The translations under genes were made by a program, and so were the position numbers. A stretch of DNA of 64,000 nucleotides from Piezodorus guildinii (taxonomy: Eukaryota > Arthropoda > Insecta > Hemiptera > Pentatomidae). Within the stretch, counting starts at the first letter, position 1. Every line of letters begins with the position of its first letter. Below are positions 45,401 through 61,664 of the stretch, piece by piece. The notes beneath the pieces were generated by a model, which had not been told where the DNA came from, ran no database searches, and saw only the letters and a list, made by a program, of their open reading frames with translations. The stretch covers positions 109,793,563 through 109,857,562 of the forward strand of contig CM041297.1 of the NCBI GenBank assembly GCA_023052935.1, in the 5' to 3' direction.

Positions 45401-46630
45401 ATATTACCAAGTATTTCTTGAAAATAGTTTAAATATGAAATGATTATAACCATATACTAAAATGTTTACTAGATCATTTTTATTATTTATAAAAAGATTA
45501 CTTGATTGTCTTTTTATAACATAATTTTAAATATATTATGCCACTTAAACTAATAAGATATAGATATTGAATTATGCTATACATAATTTTAGGGAAATAA
45601 GAATTCCATAGTCGACCTCATCTGAGATCAAAATAAATATGAAGGATTATTATTTGTATAAGTAAAGAAAAAACAATAGATGTTTAGATTAGACTGGGAC
45701 AAACAAATTATTTTATTTTTTTAAAGTATTAAGCATTTCAGTCATCTCTAAAAGTCATTATCTAGAAGAAATAGAAGTGATATGCTATTAAAGAAAATAG
45801 TTGGGTTGAATACTGTAGATTTATAAAAGGAATAAAACGTGTATTTCCATTGAAAACTCGATTTAGAAAATTTTCACAATGCAATACTTTTCTTTACCAA
45901 ATATTTCATACATAGGTAAATGAAAGTAAAAATGATTTCTTTTTATGCTTTTACAGATAAATAAAAGCTTAGCGATTGACCTCACACATTTAATGTGGTT
46001 ATTAGAAATATCCTTGGTGTACAAAACTACCTCGGCCCAGCTCTATTAAAACCTTAACTCTCAAGATCTGGTCTGTATTAGATTGTGTTAATCCTACAAC
46101 CGACATCACATCCAAAAATGGCTACCCTTTGAATAAGCAAGGATAATTCCTACATTGATACATTCATCATCAATCGTGATATTTCTATACCCTATTCCAT
46201 CCACCACAATAATTAATATACATAAATGATTCATAAATAAATACCAAATGTTTAAATCAAACTAAAATAATAATAAAATAAAGAGATCAATAAACATAGT
46301 GGATCTACTATGAATAAATACATCTAATAGCTAACGGTGATATAAACTAACAGTCTCATAATAACATTTTTAGGAATGTTACAAAACCCAGTAATAATAA
46401 TATTTAAATGAAATGAAAGTAAAATAAAATTAAAATTTATCATAAAATGGTTCATGAACAAAAGAAGGGAGGTTCTTGGTTAAGAATAGGTATCAGAATT
46501 TTACAGCACAACTTTTTAATAATGTCAAAGCTTCTGCTCTTCAAGAACTTTACAGAGAATAACAATGATGCTGGTATAATATTGCAGTAAATTTTATAAG
46601 CAAGACAATAAATACCTTATATAATGGTCA
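42440..46630. other. AT-rich region downstream of the CAP-Gly gene, no gene found
   Basis: About 4 kb of very AT-rich DNA. Apart from a T1 fragment at 45828-45932 I see nothing in it. Part may be 3' UTR of the CAP-Gly gene on the minus strand. Confidence 0.4.
45828..45932 (+). mobile_element. T1 family fragment
   Basis: AAACGTGTATTTCC, CAATACTTTTC and GGTAAATGAAAGTAAAA match the right end of T1. Only about 105 bases remain. Confidence 0.75.
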
Positions 46631-46637
46631 AAAATAT

Positions 46638-49600
46638 TTAGAGGCTCCAGGCCATTATAACTTTTTTAAAAGGGACAAACAGACCAGCAGAAGCATCACT
46701 GAAAAAAATAAAATAAACAACAATTTTAACCATAAATTTTGAAAGTAATATAAAAATATCTAATTGAAAAATAAAATATGCTTAATGTTTTCTAGAACAA
46801 TCAAGCATCACTAAACTGACTTAACATACTTTATTTTGATTAACTTAAACAATTATCACAAGCAAAAACATTGATTTCTAAGTAAATCATAGCTTGAAAA
46901 ATAAAAAATATGTAAAAAATTGTAAATAATATTCAGACTATTAAATGTTAGTGTTTTCAATAGGTTAAGCATTTGGTTCAACCACACATGTTTCACATGC
47001 ATAAAATATGAGAAAATTAATGTGAACAATTAATAATGTCATTCAAGGAAAAAATAATTGTAGGATTTGATTTGAAAGTTTTTTACTCACCAGTCGAAAT
47101 ACCTGGCCCCATTGAAGGATCCATCAGTGTTGCCGAGCCCGTTAGCCAGCTGGACTCCAACCCAGGGCTCTCCGCCATAACCTGAGATAGGGCCAACGTA
47201 GCGAACCAATCCAGTTCCAGTTTTTCCTTCTCCAATAATAACTTTGACCCAATGGCCAGTATGCAAGTCTGAAGCTACTCTTACTAGGTATGGTTGAGCA
47301 TAACGGGGTGGTTTTAATCCTACAATAGATTAAAAATAATTAATTACTTTCTTTAATTAAAAGATTGAAAATTTATTGATCGAGAATGGTAATGAAATAG
47401 TCTCATATACAGTCTATCCCATTTTTGCAGTCACTACCCGAAAAATATATACATTTATACCTCTTTTCATTTCAAACAGTAATCCTAATCCAAACAAACC
47501 TGATAGCTATCTAATGCGACTCAAAAGTGAAACTAATTGAAATTAATCACTGAATGTTTTCAAATATCTTAATTTTACTTCAAGATTACTTAATAATAAT
47601 GATAATAAATAAATAAATTCTTTATTATCCTGGGACAAGTCCCTTTAGAATAACATTAACATAATATATAAATTGGGCTTCAGAGTCTTAAACTAATTAA
47701 TTATTTATAAACATGTTAACTAAAACTAATCGAAAACAGACATATGGAAATTTGTAGAAAATAAAAAAAACAGAGTTTTATTTAGAAATTTTTTTCTGAC
47801 TGGATGTCATGAGATAAATGAATAGCGGATTTGAATGTAGGAAGAGAGTTGGAGTGACGGATAAAAAGAGGCATAGAATTCCAAAGGATTGAGGACCGGT
47901 AAGAAAAGATCAGTCAAAATGTGCTGATGGTGGCCGTAGTGTATAAATCTGAAGGCCTACAGCGTGTATAGAATGGACAGAGGATTAGAATTGTAGAAGG
48001 TCAAAAATTATGATGGACGAATACAGTTATATACTTATTGGAATATAGTTAAAATTATAAATAATAATTTGTTAAATTAAGATTAAAATGTCTTGGAAGC
48101 TACTGTCAGATTATTAAATAACAGTGAAAGATATATAGATATTAATACTCCTCCAACATTATAATGCTATATTGTGTAAATACACTAGAATTAATGTTAT
48201 CTCCAGAATATAAATTTAATTTGTTTACGCTTAAATCACGAATTTATAAATAAACTGGTGCAATTAGAATTTAATGATATTTGAAAAAAAATTCTAAAAC
48301 AAATAAATTACTTAGAATCTTGTGGTTATTGCAAAAATACTTTTATTTTTCCAACATTTTTTACAAGACTTGTTAACAGTTATAAATTAAAATAAACTTG
48401 GGGTGTACTATTTATAATTACTAAGCTAATTCTAATAATTTAAAAAAACATGGGGAGTGAGTGGATCAAAAATAAACAAACTTAAAAAAGCAACAGCTAT
48501 AAAACTTTTTAATTGTCATCTTAAAAAAACCATTCCAATCTAATCTATTTTTCTTAATCAAATTTGTCCCAAGAAATAAAAATTATTAGTCTCTAATACA
48601 TTTTTTTGCATTGTAATGGCAGTATGTGGGATTAATTTATTTGAATGATTGTTACTTTATCATTAATTAAAAATACTGATTGTATTATTTCAAAAATATA
48701 TAACTGATTTTTAAAATATGTCAAAGATTAATTTCAATGTTGTTGGTTTTTTTCGAACTATGATGTTCACATAATAAGAAAGAAATGTCTCTAAATGTGG
48801 GTCAGAGCAGATAATAGGATTTTCAGAAGCCTTTCATCCAATTTCATTCTGTTATTCAACAATTCTTAGCTTACAAATTATAATAAGCAACTTAGAAAAA
48901 TTAATACTAAAGTAAACAAGTTTGTTTACAATTCATAACAGAAATCCATATATATTGTTACCAATGCTGATGTATAACAAAGCAAAAATTAATTTTTAAG
49001 GACAAAAAAAAGGCTTATAATTTTATGTTAATATGCTAAAATGTTATTTATTTAAATCTCAGTAATTTTTTTATATTTAGTGACTTCAGAAGCTAGTTAA
49101 AGAAAATAAAGCAGGCAGCAGAGCATACTAATACGATAGATTAATACTTTTGTATCATTATAATAACTACAGTCAGTGATTTCCTAACTAACTTAAAATC
49201 ATTAAAAATGGTCTATTAATAACAGAGATAATAAATTGCAGCAAGGATTTCTAATTTGAATTTTTATAACATATTTTCAAGATTTGGCATGTTTAAAACG
49301 ATAGGAAGCTAGAAAATGCTAAAATAAAGTTAAAATTGAGTTATTTAAATATAAGTATAACCTAAACTTAGATCTAAGATTGTTATTAAAAAATATGTTC
49401 AAATAATTAATTGCTTATAAAAAAAAAATTGCTTATATTTAATAGAAGGATTCTTTATACCTAGAGATATCACATATTTTGTTCCTCTGCTGCTTTTTTA
49501 ATAAATTGTTTCATTTTGGCCATCTTTAAGAATATTTAATACATTATAAAAACCATGAAATTTTCATTATCAACATACCCAAACTATATTCTGGTTGTGA

Positions 49601-52465
49601 ATGAGAACGAGTATATCGCCTCTTGGGTTCAGCTCCAGTTAAAATTGAGTCAATTGATTTCCTTAGGTAATCCTCTGACTCATCAATCAGCGAATCTGTA
49701 GATTCTTCACTCTCATCACCTCTGAGGTCTGGGAGGGATTGTCCAGGATAGCCACGATGTAGTTTGTAATCTTCATGATAAGCAACAAATTTATTTCAAA
49801 CAATACTTTAAATAATACTGTTTAATGATATGCTTAAATAAATATATATATACCTGAAAATTTGACCTTATGCCTTCCGGGCACAGAAGAAACTCGAGAA
49901 ACTTTAGCTCTTTGGAAACTATGACCACAACTCATATTACCATCAAAATGTTGAGAGCATTTTGAGTAACTAGATGAAATCGGAACACATTTTGCCCTGA
50001 AGATAAATAACTTAAAGTTAAAAAGTATCTGAGAAATATTTATAATAAAATTTTGGTAATTTATTCATTTATTTAACCAACATAAACCAAACCCAGATAG
50101 TTAATGGTATTCATAACAGAAATCATTAAGTGAGAATCACAATAAGTAAGCATAGAATCTTTAATTCATCACTTAAACAAATTATTTTTAAAAAATTAAT
50201 AAATTAGACAAGTGTCACAATATTTTTTTACTTTCACTTACCTATATATGAAATATATAGTAAGGGAAAGTATTGTGACATAGAAAATTTTTGAATTCCA
50301 GTTTACAACGGAAATACACGTTTTAGGGCCCTCTGAGTTGAAATAACCAAGTCACACAAAAAGGTCTATGTGTGTGAGTGGTAACTCCCGCGCATAAACG
50401 GAAAGTCCTATGAAACTGAAATTTCATATTTAAGACAACTATACGCCAGAGACGTTACAAAACTGATGAATTTTGCAACTCTCAAAAACTGCTCCAACAA
50501 TTTTGATTAAACCGCTATATCAAGGTAAAATTTAATGGGCTTCAACATTATGTAGGTTTCATTCTGATTGAAATAGTCTGACAGGCCGATATTTTAAATT
50601 TTCTTCCCCTAAATTACCTTTAATTTTGTAGATTCCATAAAAATAACCATATTGTCTTGTTAGCATTGATAAATAATAGCTAAATATGCAATTTGAGCGA
50701 ATTTGAAAAACAAATAAAGGAGAAAAGTGAAAACATATTTTTTTAATGCAATTTTCTGTTTTTGAACATAAGAACAGTAAAATACATGTATGATATACTG
50801 TTGGAAAGCTAAAGATTCTAGAAAAATAATTATCTTACACACAATTTTTTTAAATATTACCGAGAGTGATGAAAAGCCGATAAAACTAAGTATTATTTTT
50901 GATAATTATATAATAGATTTTTTTAATAAAACACACGTCTCTATAGAAATTCCATTTAATTAATTCTTTAATGGTTTCACACTTTTTTATCTCTTACTGT
51001 ATTTGAAAATTCTTTAATCGATGTTAAAAAACAGAGGTAAGTGAAAGTCATGTGTTGCCCGCACAGACTACAAAATCTTCATTTATTGTAAACAAGATAT
51101 GCACAGAAAATCTAATAAGAAAACATACCTATAGAAATGAGTTGGAGAGGAAGGAACAGATGCCCAAGTAGGCCTTTGAGGAGGTGAAGCCCAGTATGTA
51201 TCTAAAGAGGAAAGAGAGGGTCTCATTGAATGTCGTCTGGACAGATCTAATGCTGATGGAGAAGTGGATTCCCATCTGCCACAATCACAAGGTGATCTTA
51301 CATCGACATTTTTCATATATGAAAAAGCTCTAGGGTAACGAGACATTAGTGTTTCTTGACATAAATGATCTGCACTTCTTGATAATTCAGGAACCATACT
51401 TGTAAAATTGATATCAGATAACAGTACTCTTCGAGCCTCTTGAGTTTTTTCACAAAGCTTAAGGGATTGTTTACGTTGACAGAAAGGAAGTGTAAACTTA
51501 GAAGGAAGAGTAGTAAAATTCTGTGAGACTTTCTGATGAGCAAGGAAGCTTTCTGATCTCCATTGCAACGGCACAGCTGTTATATCAGTTTGAGCTTCTG
51601 ATTCTTGTTTTGTTGAATTCTTTTCAACTAGTATAGGTCGAACAGATCTTGGACTTCTTTCGACAGGGGAGAACTTCACCATAGGTTTATTACTACCTTC
51701 AACAAGATGTCCTCGACTACCAGATAAAACTTCTCTATGTATGATAGGTCTGTAAGGCATAGGAGCTGGTAATGTATTTCTTCTTGTAGAATTAGGAGGA
51801 TCATTTTCATCAATTACTCCACATTTTGAAATATCTGTTTCAACTAGAACTGATTGAGACCAAGTTTGCTTTAATTTAAGAGATATATCTTCATCTTTGT
51901 GCTTCCAACCATCTGTTTCAGCGATTGAAACAAGATCTTCTTGGAATCCAAGTTCTTTGGTATCATCAGTTGTGAAAATAAGTTCGATATCATCAACTTC
52001 TTCACTGTCTTCAGAATCTCCTTTACTTATACGTGGAGTGTCTAAAGTTTGGTCTAAATTACTTTCATTTGATTTAATAAAGTTAGGATCTTTTGTTTTA
52101 TCAGAATTCAAGGTTAAACCATTAATTTTATCTTTAACTTCATCTTCAAAAACATCGTTTTCGCCACTACTATCTGATTCTACACCAGCTTTGCTATCCT
52201 CTGACATTGTTTCGCTGTGAACTAGGTCCGTTTTTGAGCCTAAAACTTTCTGACGTAAAATATGATTTTCAATAGAAAGGCTTGCTATCGTCCTGGAATA
52301 TGATTCCACATCAATATTATTCTTGACTTTTTCCCTTAATAAATGTAATTCGTTTTTTGACTGTTCTAAGGCTGTTCTCAAAGTAACAACTGTTTGGTGA
52401 AGCACTCTAACTGTCTCTAGACTGACCCCATCACTTCCAACATCTTCACCTTTGCCAACTTCCAT
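46638..52465 (-). CDS. Coiled-coil protein with C-terminal CAP-Gly domain, 639 aa
   Basis: CAP-Gly domains bind the EEY/F tails of tubulin, EB proteins and CLIPs, so this is a likely microtubule-associated protein. Five exons on the minus strand: 52465-51129, 49996-49854, 49728-49579, 47319-47091, 46698-46638; all borders are GT..AG and the phases agree. Order: predicted coiled coil at about 15-75 (LETVRVLHQTVVTLRTALEQ onwards), an acidic Ser/Asp/Glu-rich part at 85-185, a long Ser/Pro-rich disordered middle, then CAP-Gly at about 567-637. Its groove motif reads GNTDG at 606-610 (GKNDG in the classic form), followed by GARYFDCDASAGLFVPF. The protein ends 2 residues after the domain. An in-frame stop right after the exon 4 donor shows that splicing to exon 5 is needed for a complete domain. 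I do not know a named orthologue. Intron 1 holds a T1 element next to exon 1, and intron 3 a LINE fragment. Confidence 0.9.
47595..48010 (-). mobile_element. LINE 3' part, antisense in plus coordinates (intron of the CAP-Gly gene)
   Basis: CTTTATTATCCTGGGACAAGTC is the reverse complement of the LINE tail signature. Upstream on the minus strand lies the ORF2 C-terminal block (short matches to FWNSMPLF and SIHTLP type sequence) related to 1140-1430 and 33790-34100. A (TAA)n-like tail lies at 47590-47620. It is inserted in the same strand sense as the host gene. Confidence 0.7.
48010..49570. other. Intron 3 of the CAP-Gly gene, remainder
   Basis: AT-rich, without recognised repeat or coding signal. 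Confidence 0.4.
50226..51067 (-). mobile_element. T1 element, full length (intron 1 of the CAP-Gly gene)
   Basis: The left end TTTTACTTTCACTTACC is followed by a hairpin CTATATATGAAATATATAG. The right end is AGGTAAGTGAAAGTCATG then GTTGCCCGCACAGA. It is about 840 bases long and non-coding. It lies only about 60 bases from the exon 1 donor at 51129. Confidence 0.85.
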
Positions 52466-53117
52466 CTAACTAGCCTGTAGTTCATGGCTAGAAATTTTAA
52501 TAAAACAAGAAGAAAAGCACAGCAGAAATCATTAGGTTAGAAAGGAGAGCTTCTTTATAAGCCATTTTATGAAAAATAAATTTAAATACATTCTGTAAAG
52601 AGAAAAAATCAATTATTGAACAAGGAGTTGTGTTCAAAATTGATGAACGAGTGAAAAAAATCGTGCAATGCACGGCATAGGAATTAAAATTACACTTTCG
52701 GCCATGATGAAATTTAAAAACTAATGTATTTTAAACCGTAAATGTCAAATCATCACAACATATAAACTAACTTAACAGAAGTACGATATTTCTGCCTGTT
52801 AGACCGAGAACACACTTCCAAGGAGCCCAAACCCAAACTAAGATTGATTATGTATATTTATCTATCAACAACTGACAGTATGCCTTCATCATCACTTAAG
52901 GCGTAAAAGGAATCTATAATTTATGTAAAATAACTTTGTAAAGAGTTATTTTAGTTCCTGTATTAATTGTTTCAAATAAGTATTTTTCAATGCTCTACAC
53001 CTCACAATTCTTTAATAATATTAAATAAAACAATACGAAATAAGTAACATTCACTACTTGCGGGAGGTTATTGTGAGGTTATATTTATCCAACTAATTAG
53101 AAATATGAACTGTGAAA
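52466..53117. promoter_or_regulatory. Shared upstream region of the CAP-Gly gene and NSUN4
   Basis: The two start codons (52465 minus, 53118 plus) face away from each other across 652 bases with no repeat. The interval must hold both promoters and 5' UTRs. No TATA box stands out, as expected for housekeeping genes. Confidence 0.5.
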
Positions 53118-57119
<4,002 letters not shown>

Positions 57120-57129
57120 TTGTGAACTA

Positions 57130-58155
57130 AATTTTCTGTGTTATATTGTTAATAGATTTTGTATTTATCTTCCCTCTGCCAGCAAAAAAAAAAAAATAAG
57201 AAAGACTGATTATCTTCTTTTAAAATCACTGTCTGAAATAAATATAACTTTCCATCACCATTTATGAATACTTAGATTTAAAAAAATGTATACTTTTATC
57301 TCTTTAAAAGCAGAAACTGGTTTGTAAATTTAATAGTGAGTGCTGAAAAATTAATATCTGTATCTTGGTGATTAAGCACAATAATACCGAAATGAAACTT
57401 TATTTTATCTCAGGATTGGCCTTTGAATTTTTAAAGTTTTCCTGTAATTTCCAATTTGAATAATATACTGATTAACATTGTTATTGAATTCACTCGAAAT
57501 TTGAGAACTATTCTAAAAATTGTATGGTTAGTATGTTTAAAAACATTACTAGGAGCTATTATTTCATTAATAATTACTTTTATTAATTAAATATTATATG
57601 AATAGTCTTATATTATTATATGACCCTATTGTTTAATGAACGGCAGTTCTGGTTAAGCTGCTTAGAATGGGATTAGATAGGGCCACTCTATTCAGGAAGT
57701 TTAACCAACTCAGAAAAAAAAATTGTATGGATCTAGGTGTGGTACTCTACATTTGTAGTGTCTAAATAGCATTTTGAAGAAATGGGGAGGTGATCAGAGA
57801 GGACTTTTATGGGCAACTTCATGAGAAAGTAGACACATTTGTACCGAAATTTTCAAATTATTTGAAGCAGGATACAGGTAAAGTGAGATCACTGATTGAT
57901 ATCAAACATTCTTTGTATCAGAAGGTTAACCCAACAAGCAAGAGGTTTTCTGATGTATATCAGACTGAAGGAGCATAGTGTAGCCAACATGAACCAATTT
58001 AAGGCAATGAATATAGGAGGCTAAGCATAACGATTAAACAATGTGTGTGAAAAGGTGGAGTAGAAATAATAAACAATCATGGCTAAATGTTAAAGCCTAA
58101 GTTTGTTGCTCCTACTAAAATATCCCAGGCTTGCATTTTCATTAAGTAGCACAGC
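57130..58155. other. Intergenic, region downstream of NSUN4
   Basis: AT-rich. The open segment at 57790-57978 (62 aa) has no recognisable family. It shows coding-like composition with many charged residues and may be a transposon relic. Confidence 0.3.
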
Positions 58156-58168
58156 AAGCATAAATTAA

Positions 58169-58479
58169 AAAGCCTGTACCGCTGCAACCCATGAAGAGTC
58201 TTGGGCTCAGCAGATATAGAGATTCGTACTGTTTCTAGGCCAATGGCCATGCAATGAGGTGGTTAGGCCTTGATCTTGCTCAGCCACCAGGTTTTCCCCC
58301 AATTTTTTTGGGTAACCACTTTATAGAGGCTGCATCTGCCCCAGAAGGGTTTCCAAGCCCTATGGTCACCCTCCAATTGAATTAATAGAATAAATAATAT
58401 ACTGCCACAGCCAGGATTTGAACCAAGGACCTGAAGATCAATAGACTAGTGCTCTATCCATAAGACCACGCCGCTCCCT
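58169..58479 (-). mobile_element. SINE family S1, full length with target-site duplication
   Basis: On the minus strand the head GGAGCGGCGTGGTCTTATGG and the perfect B box GGTTCAAATCC give a clear tRNA origin. The 3' end is CATGGGTTGCAGCGGTACAG. The flanks 58156-58168 and 58480-58492 are identical (AAGCATAAATTAA), a 13-bp duplication. Confidence 0.95.
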
Positions 58480-58849
58480 AAGCATAAATTAATCTCAGTA
58501 AAAAGATTTGTGGCATGCCCTCAAAGGGAAACACCATCCTGCCCCAGTTCCAATGAACAAAGATTTACAGATTCTGATCAAGTGCGGTGCCTTTCCATGA
58601 CATCAGCTTGCCCCTGGATATACCCTGGATCATGTGACTCCACCATCATTGGCAATGTGTGAAGGAGAGTGGATGGGCCTGTGACCACTGACTACAACCT
58701 CTTTCGAGTCCAGTTGTCTCATGTTACAGAGGTCAACCATTAAAACTGATAAATTTATTAATTATTTTTTAAAATTCTTGTATTGAAATTTACAACTGTA
58801 CATTGTACAATAAGTAAATGAGCTATTTATGGGAAATTGACTTTAAAAA

Positions 58850-59150
58850 GTTTTGAGATGAATCTACCCAGCGGTAGCACTTCAATGTTTATTTGATCAG
58901 CAGATCTCGAGGCCACCGTCTTTTCAGATGCCTCGGAGGATTATCGGGAATAGATGTCGATGAGAGGATGCGGATTTGTATGGACAGGTAATTTGGAGTG
59001 AAAAGAGGTTTATCTTGGAGGATTTTGGATTGCAAGGATTGGATGCGGGAGGAATTCGATGGTTTAGTGGACCCCCATAGCTCAATGCCATAAGTCCAAA
59101 TAGGTCTAATAATGGTTGTTGGTAAATTTAATGTAAGACTCTTGTGAAAT
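58850..59150 (-). mobile_element. LINE fragment, antisense, reverse-transcriptase C-terminus
   Basis: The minus strand from about 59120 reads PTTIIRPIWTYGIELWGSTK, then SNSSRIQSLQSKILQ and YLSIQIRILSSTSIP, typical of the region after the catalytic domain in Jockey-type LINEs (YGI..WG.....I..IQ....R). The frame stays open for about 75 residues, so the copy is less decayed than others here. Confidence 0.8.
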
Positions 59151-59210
59151 AAGTCAACTCTTTAGGTCACCCAACCTAGTTGTAGTTGGTTTATAACTGT
59201 CACAGAAAAG

Positions 59211-59482
59211 AGAGCTGGTTAGCATAGTTGGTTACAGCGTGTTGCTATGAACGCCCGTTGCCCTACAACAAGGAGGTTGTAATAGTATTAGTAGTAGTAA
59301 TAGGAGGTAGTACTATTACAAACTCCTTGCCCTACAACCACAGGTAACCATAAATATAAAATTAAATAATTACGAGTTCGCGTATCGATACCGAGGGGCT
59401 TTTATCTCGACATTACTCCCCTTCTGTCCCCGAGAAACCCCCGTTTAGCCTTCAAAGTCCATATAGGGGTGAACCAAAAAAA
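59211..59482 (+). mobile_element. tRNA-derived SINE, family S4, with hairpin insertion
   Basis: The head GAGCTGGTTAGCATAGTTGG contains an A box. GAGTTCGCGTATCGATACC near 59370 acts as B box. Between them 59261-59340 carries a perfect-looking foldback (AAGGAGGTTGTAATAGTA against TACTATTACAAACTCCTT) instead of a normal anticodon/variable region. Flanks 59200-59210 and 59483-59493 are identical (TCACAGAAAAG), an 11-bp duplication. Confidence 0.85.
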
Positions 59483-59599
59483 TCACAGAAAAGGAGTAGA
59501 TAAAAAAAAAAAAAGAACGGGAAAAAATCCAGAGAAATGAATTGCAATTTTGAGTCAAATTGAGAAACAACATTGCTACGCGTTTGATTTTCGGATTTT

Positions 59600-59840
59600 T
59601 TTTTTTTTTGAAAACAAATCTTTATTCTGGGACCATGTCACCTTAGAACAAGAACAATGAAAACAAAAAATTGCCTATTGTCCAGTTACTTTAAAATGAA
59701 AAAACAACGACAGATTTGATACATTTATATATCTTTGCATACTTATATACAATACAGGCATTCTAAACTATTCTATTTATTCTCTTGTAATTTTACGACT
59801 TATCTTAGAACGAATATGAAGAAACATCACAAGTAATATA
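59600..59840 (-). mobile_element. LINE 3'-end fragment, antisense
   Basis: A T run then CTTTATTCTGGGACCATGTC is the reverse complement of the LINE tail signature seen at 1745 and 34465. Only non-coding 3' UTR is present. Confidence 0.6.
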
Positions 59841-60191
59841 ATCGAATTTAAAAATTGTTTGTCATAAGAAAAATATCGATACTAAGATTGATAAATGTAT
59901 TTCTTTCATATTTATTTGTTAAATCAGAGATGATTATAACCTCCAAGTAATAACACGGAGGTTTCAAGAGCTATTTGGACACATTTTATTTTTGTTTAAA
60001 GGTATATTGCATTATTGCACAGGTATTTTATTGTTTCTTTTGGGCCCATCAAGTTATATTAGTTTCGCATATATTGGAAATTATGTATAAAAAATAAAAT
60101 TAATGAAAAATTTTGTTTCTATGGAAACTCAATTGGATAGTTTGATCAATATATTAAAATTCATTAATTTCTAGGTTCCAGTATTTTTAAA

Positions 60192-61061
60192 ATGGTGTTA
60201 TTACATGTTAAGCATAACAAAGAAAGCCAATTTTTGTTTGAAACTAGTGTTAATTGCAGTATTGACAGGATCATAGAAGAAGTGTGTGCAATTTACAATG
60301 GAGCGTTAAAATTAAATAGACTCTGTTATGAAGTAGGTGAATTAGCTAAACATGGCACATTGTTTCCTCCTGAAATATTAGACGTTTATGAATCAGAAGT
60401 TGAGAAACTTGGTCTAAAAGATGAATGGGGTGACATCTGCATTCCAAATGGTGGACATTCGTACAATAAAGATCCAATTGGGAGAAGAAACGGAAAAAAA
60501 CCTAATGAACATATGGAGAAGATTCTGAACCAAGCTGTTGAAGAAGTTAAGGCAATGGTTTCTAAAAAACTAGTGGAGGCAAACAAATGTTTAAATTTAA
60601 AAACAGTTCAGGAAGCTTTAGATATTTTAAGGGGTGTGGTTTTGATCGTTTATCCAATGAACTTGCCACCACACGATGTCATACGTAAAGAGTTAGAAAA
60701 TAGTGAAGATTTAACTGGTACTCAAGCAGCAAAAGAAGTCATTGATAGCTCACGTGCTTGCTTATGGTGTTGCAACAAACAGATGTTTAGAGGTAAAGAA
60801 CTAAAGGATTATGTTGGTACTAATGAAAAGACTAAAGTAACTGTGAAACTGTCAAAGTCTGTTGATGATCAACCAGTTACAGAACCCGGATACTCTGAAG
60901 AAGAAAGAAAAGCTATGATGTATTATTCTTATAAGCGTCAAGAGGAATTAAAAAAATTGGATCGAGATGATGATGATAATTATCATAATTCTCCCTGGGC
61001 TGATAGTGGAAATCTGAAGAGATCATTACAAGGCTTTCAAAATATTTCTTGGAAGCCATGA
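60192..61061 (+). CDS. CFAP298: CFAP298 (C21orf59/Kurly), cilia and flagella associated protein
   Basis: CFAP298 is a cytoplasmic factor needed for outer dynein arm assembly and cilia polarity in motile cilia; in insects that means sperm flagella and chordotonal neurons. The 289-aa frame is intact in one exon and matches human (290 aa) end to end. Visible: MVLLHVK at the start (which fixes the ATG), LKDEWGDICIPNGG, DPIGRRNGKKPNEHM, VLIVYPMNLPPHDVIR, EDLTGTQAAKEV, DYVGTNEKTKV, the acidic YKRQEELKKLDRDDDD and NSPWADS near the end. A splice acceptor (AATTTCTAG, ending 60174) lies 18 bases before the ATG and suggests a 5' UTR intron. A poly-A signal AATAAA follows at 61099-61104, giving a short 3' UTR. 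Confidence 0.97.
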   Translation: MVLLHVKHNKESQFLFETSVNCSIDRIIEEVCAIYNGALKLNRLCYEVGELAKHGTLFPPEILDVYESEVEKLGLKDEWGDICIPNGGHSYNKDPIGRRNGKKPNEHMEKILNQAVEEVKAMVSKKLVEANKCLNLKTVQEALDILRGVVLIVYPMNLPPHDVIRKELENSEDLTGTQAAKEVIDSSRACLWCCNKQMFRGKELKDYVGTNEKTKVTVKLSKSVDDQPVTEPGYSEEERKAMMYYSYKRQEELKKLDRDDDDNYHNSPWADSGNLKRSLQGFQNISWKP

Positions 61062-61098
61062 TTAGGATTGTGATTGAAGAGTATTTGTTTCCATATAA

Positions 61099-61104
61099 AA
61101 TAAA
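61099..61104 (+). promoter_or_regulatory. Poly-A signal of CFAP298
   Basis: AATAAA lies 38 bases after the stop codon of CFAP298, on its strand. It is the first hexamer downstream and well placed. Confidence 0.6.
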
Positions 61105-61407
61105 CATGAGACTCTTTTCTTTATCTACCAGTAGTGTTTCTAAAAAAATTACTTTTAGATATAAATACAGTTAATAAATACAGTATATAAATACAGTCAC
61201 TTTTGGTGTTTCTTTTCATCAGAAAATAACTGTATATTTAAAAAATGGTTTCTGTGAAATCACTTTAAATAAATAAATATTGATATTACATTATTTAATT
61301 TTTTTTTTTTCCCCCTTAGATTATACCGATTATAGTACTTTATTAGTTGAAGGCCAAGGACTCCCTCCTTCTCTTATTTAATATGTGTTCAACTGGCAGT
61401 AAAAGGT

Positions 61408-61660
61408 TTGTTTGTTTATTTATTTAATATCACTTACTGCTACTGTGGCTAATGGACGATGGTACAGTGGGAGTCCTAAATTTTGCCTATTCAGGTTTAA
61501 TTAGGATAGGGAACTTTAACGAGTATCAGAAATCTTACAGGCTCATGGCCACCTTTTTACGTCCCCCTCTCAAGGATGGCATAACTAAGAATTTTTTACT
61601 CCCATCAAAAAATCCTAGGACCATCTGCGGATTTGAACCCGTGACCTTTAGGGACAGTAA
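61408..61660 (-). mobile_element. SINE family S3
   Basis: TTTATTTATTTAATATCACT, then GTGGGAGTCCTAAATTTTGC, CACCTTTTTACGTCC, TTTTTTACTCCCATC and GGATTTGAACCCGTGACC match S3. The last is the B box read on the minus strand. No clean target-site duplication was found. Confidence 0.88.
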
Positions 61661-61664
61661 AAGG

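Noticed and set aside
49579..49771. Longer version of CAP-Gly gene exon 3 starting at 49771
   Set aside because: It gives a stop codon in frame. The acceptor ending in CCCTCCCAG (exon start 49728) has a better pyrimidine tract and keeps the frame.
57790..57978. 62-aa open frame after NSUN4
   Set aside because: Coding-like, but I could not connect it to any family or exon structure, so it is described only within the intergenic entry.
58405..58479. Possible functional tRNA gene on the minus strand
   Set aside because: It is the head of an S1 SINE with target-site duplication; the acceptor stem is not closed.
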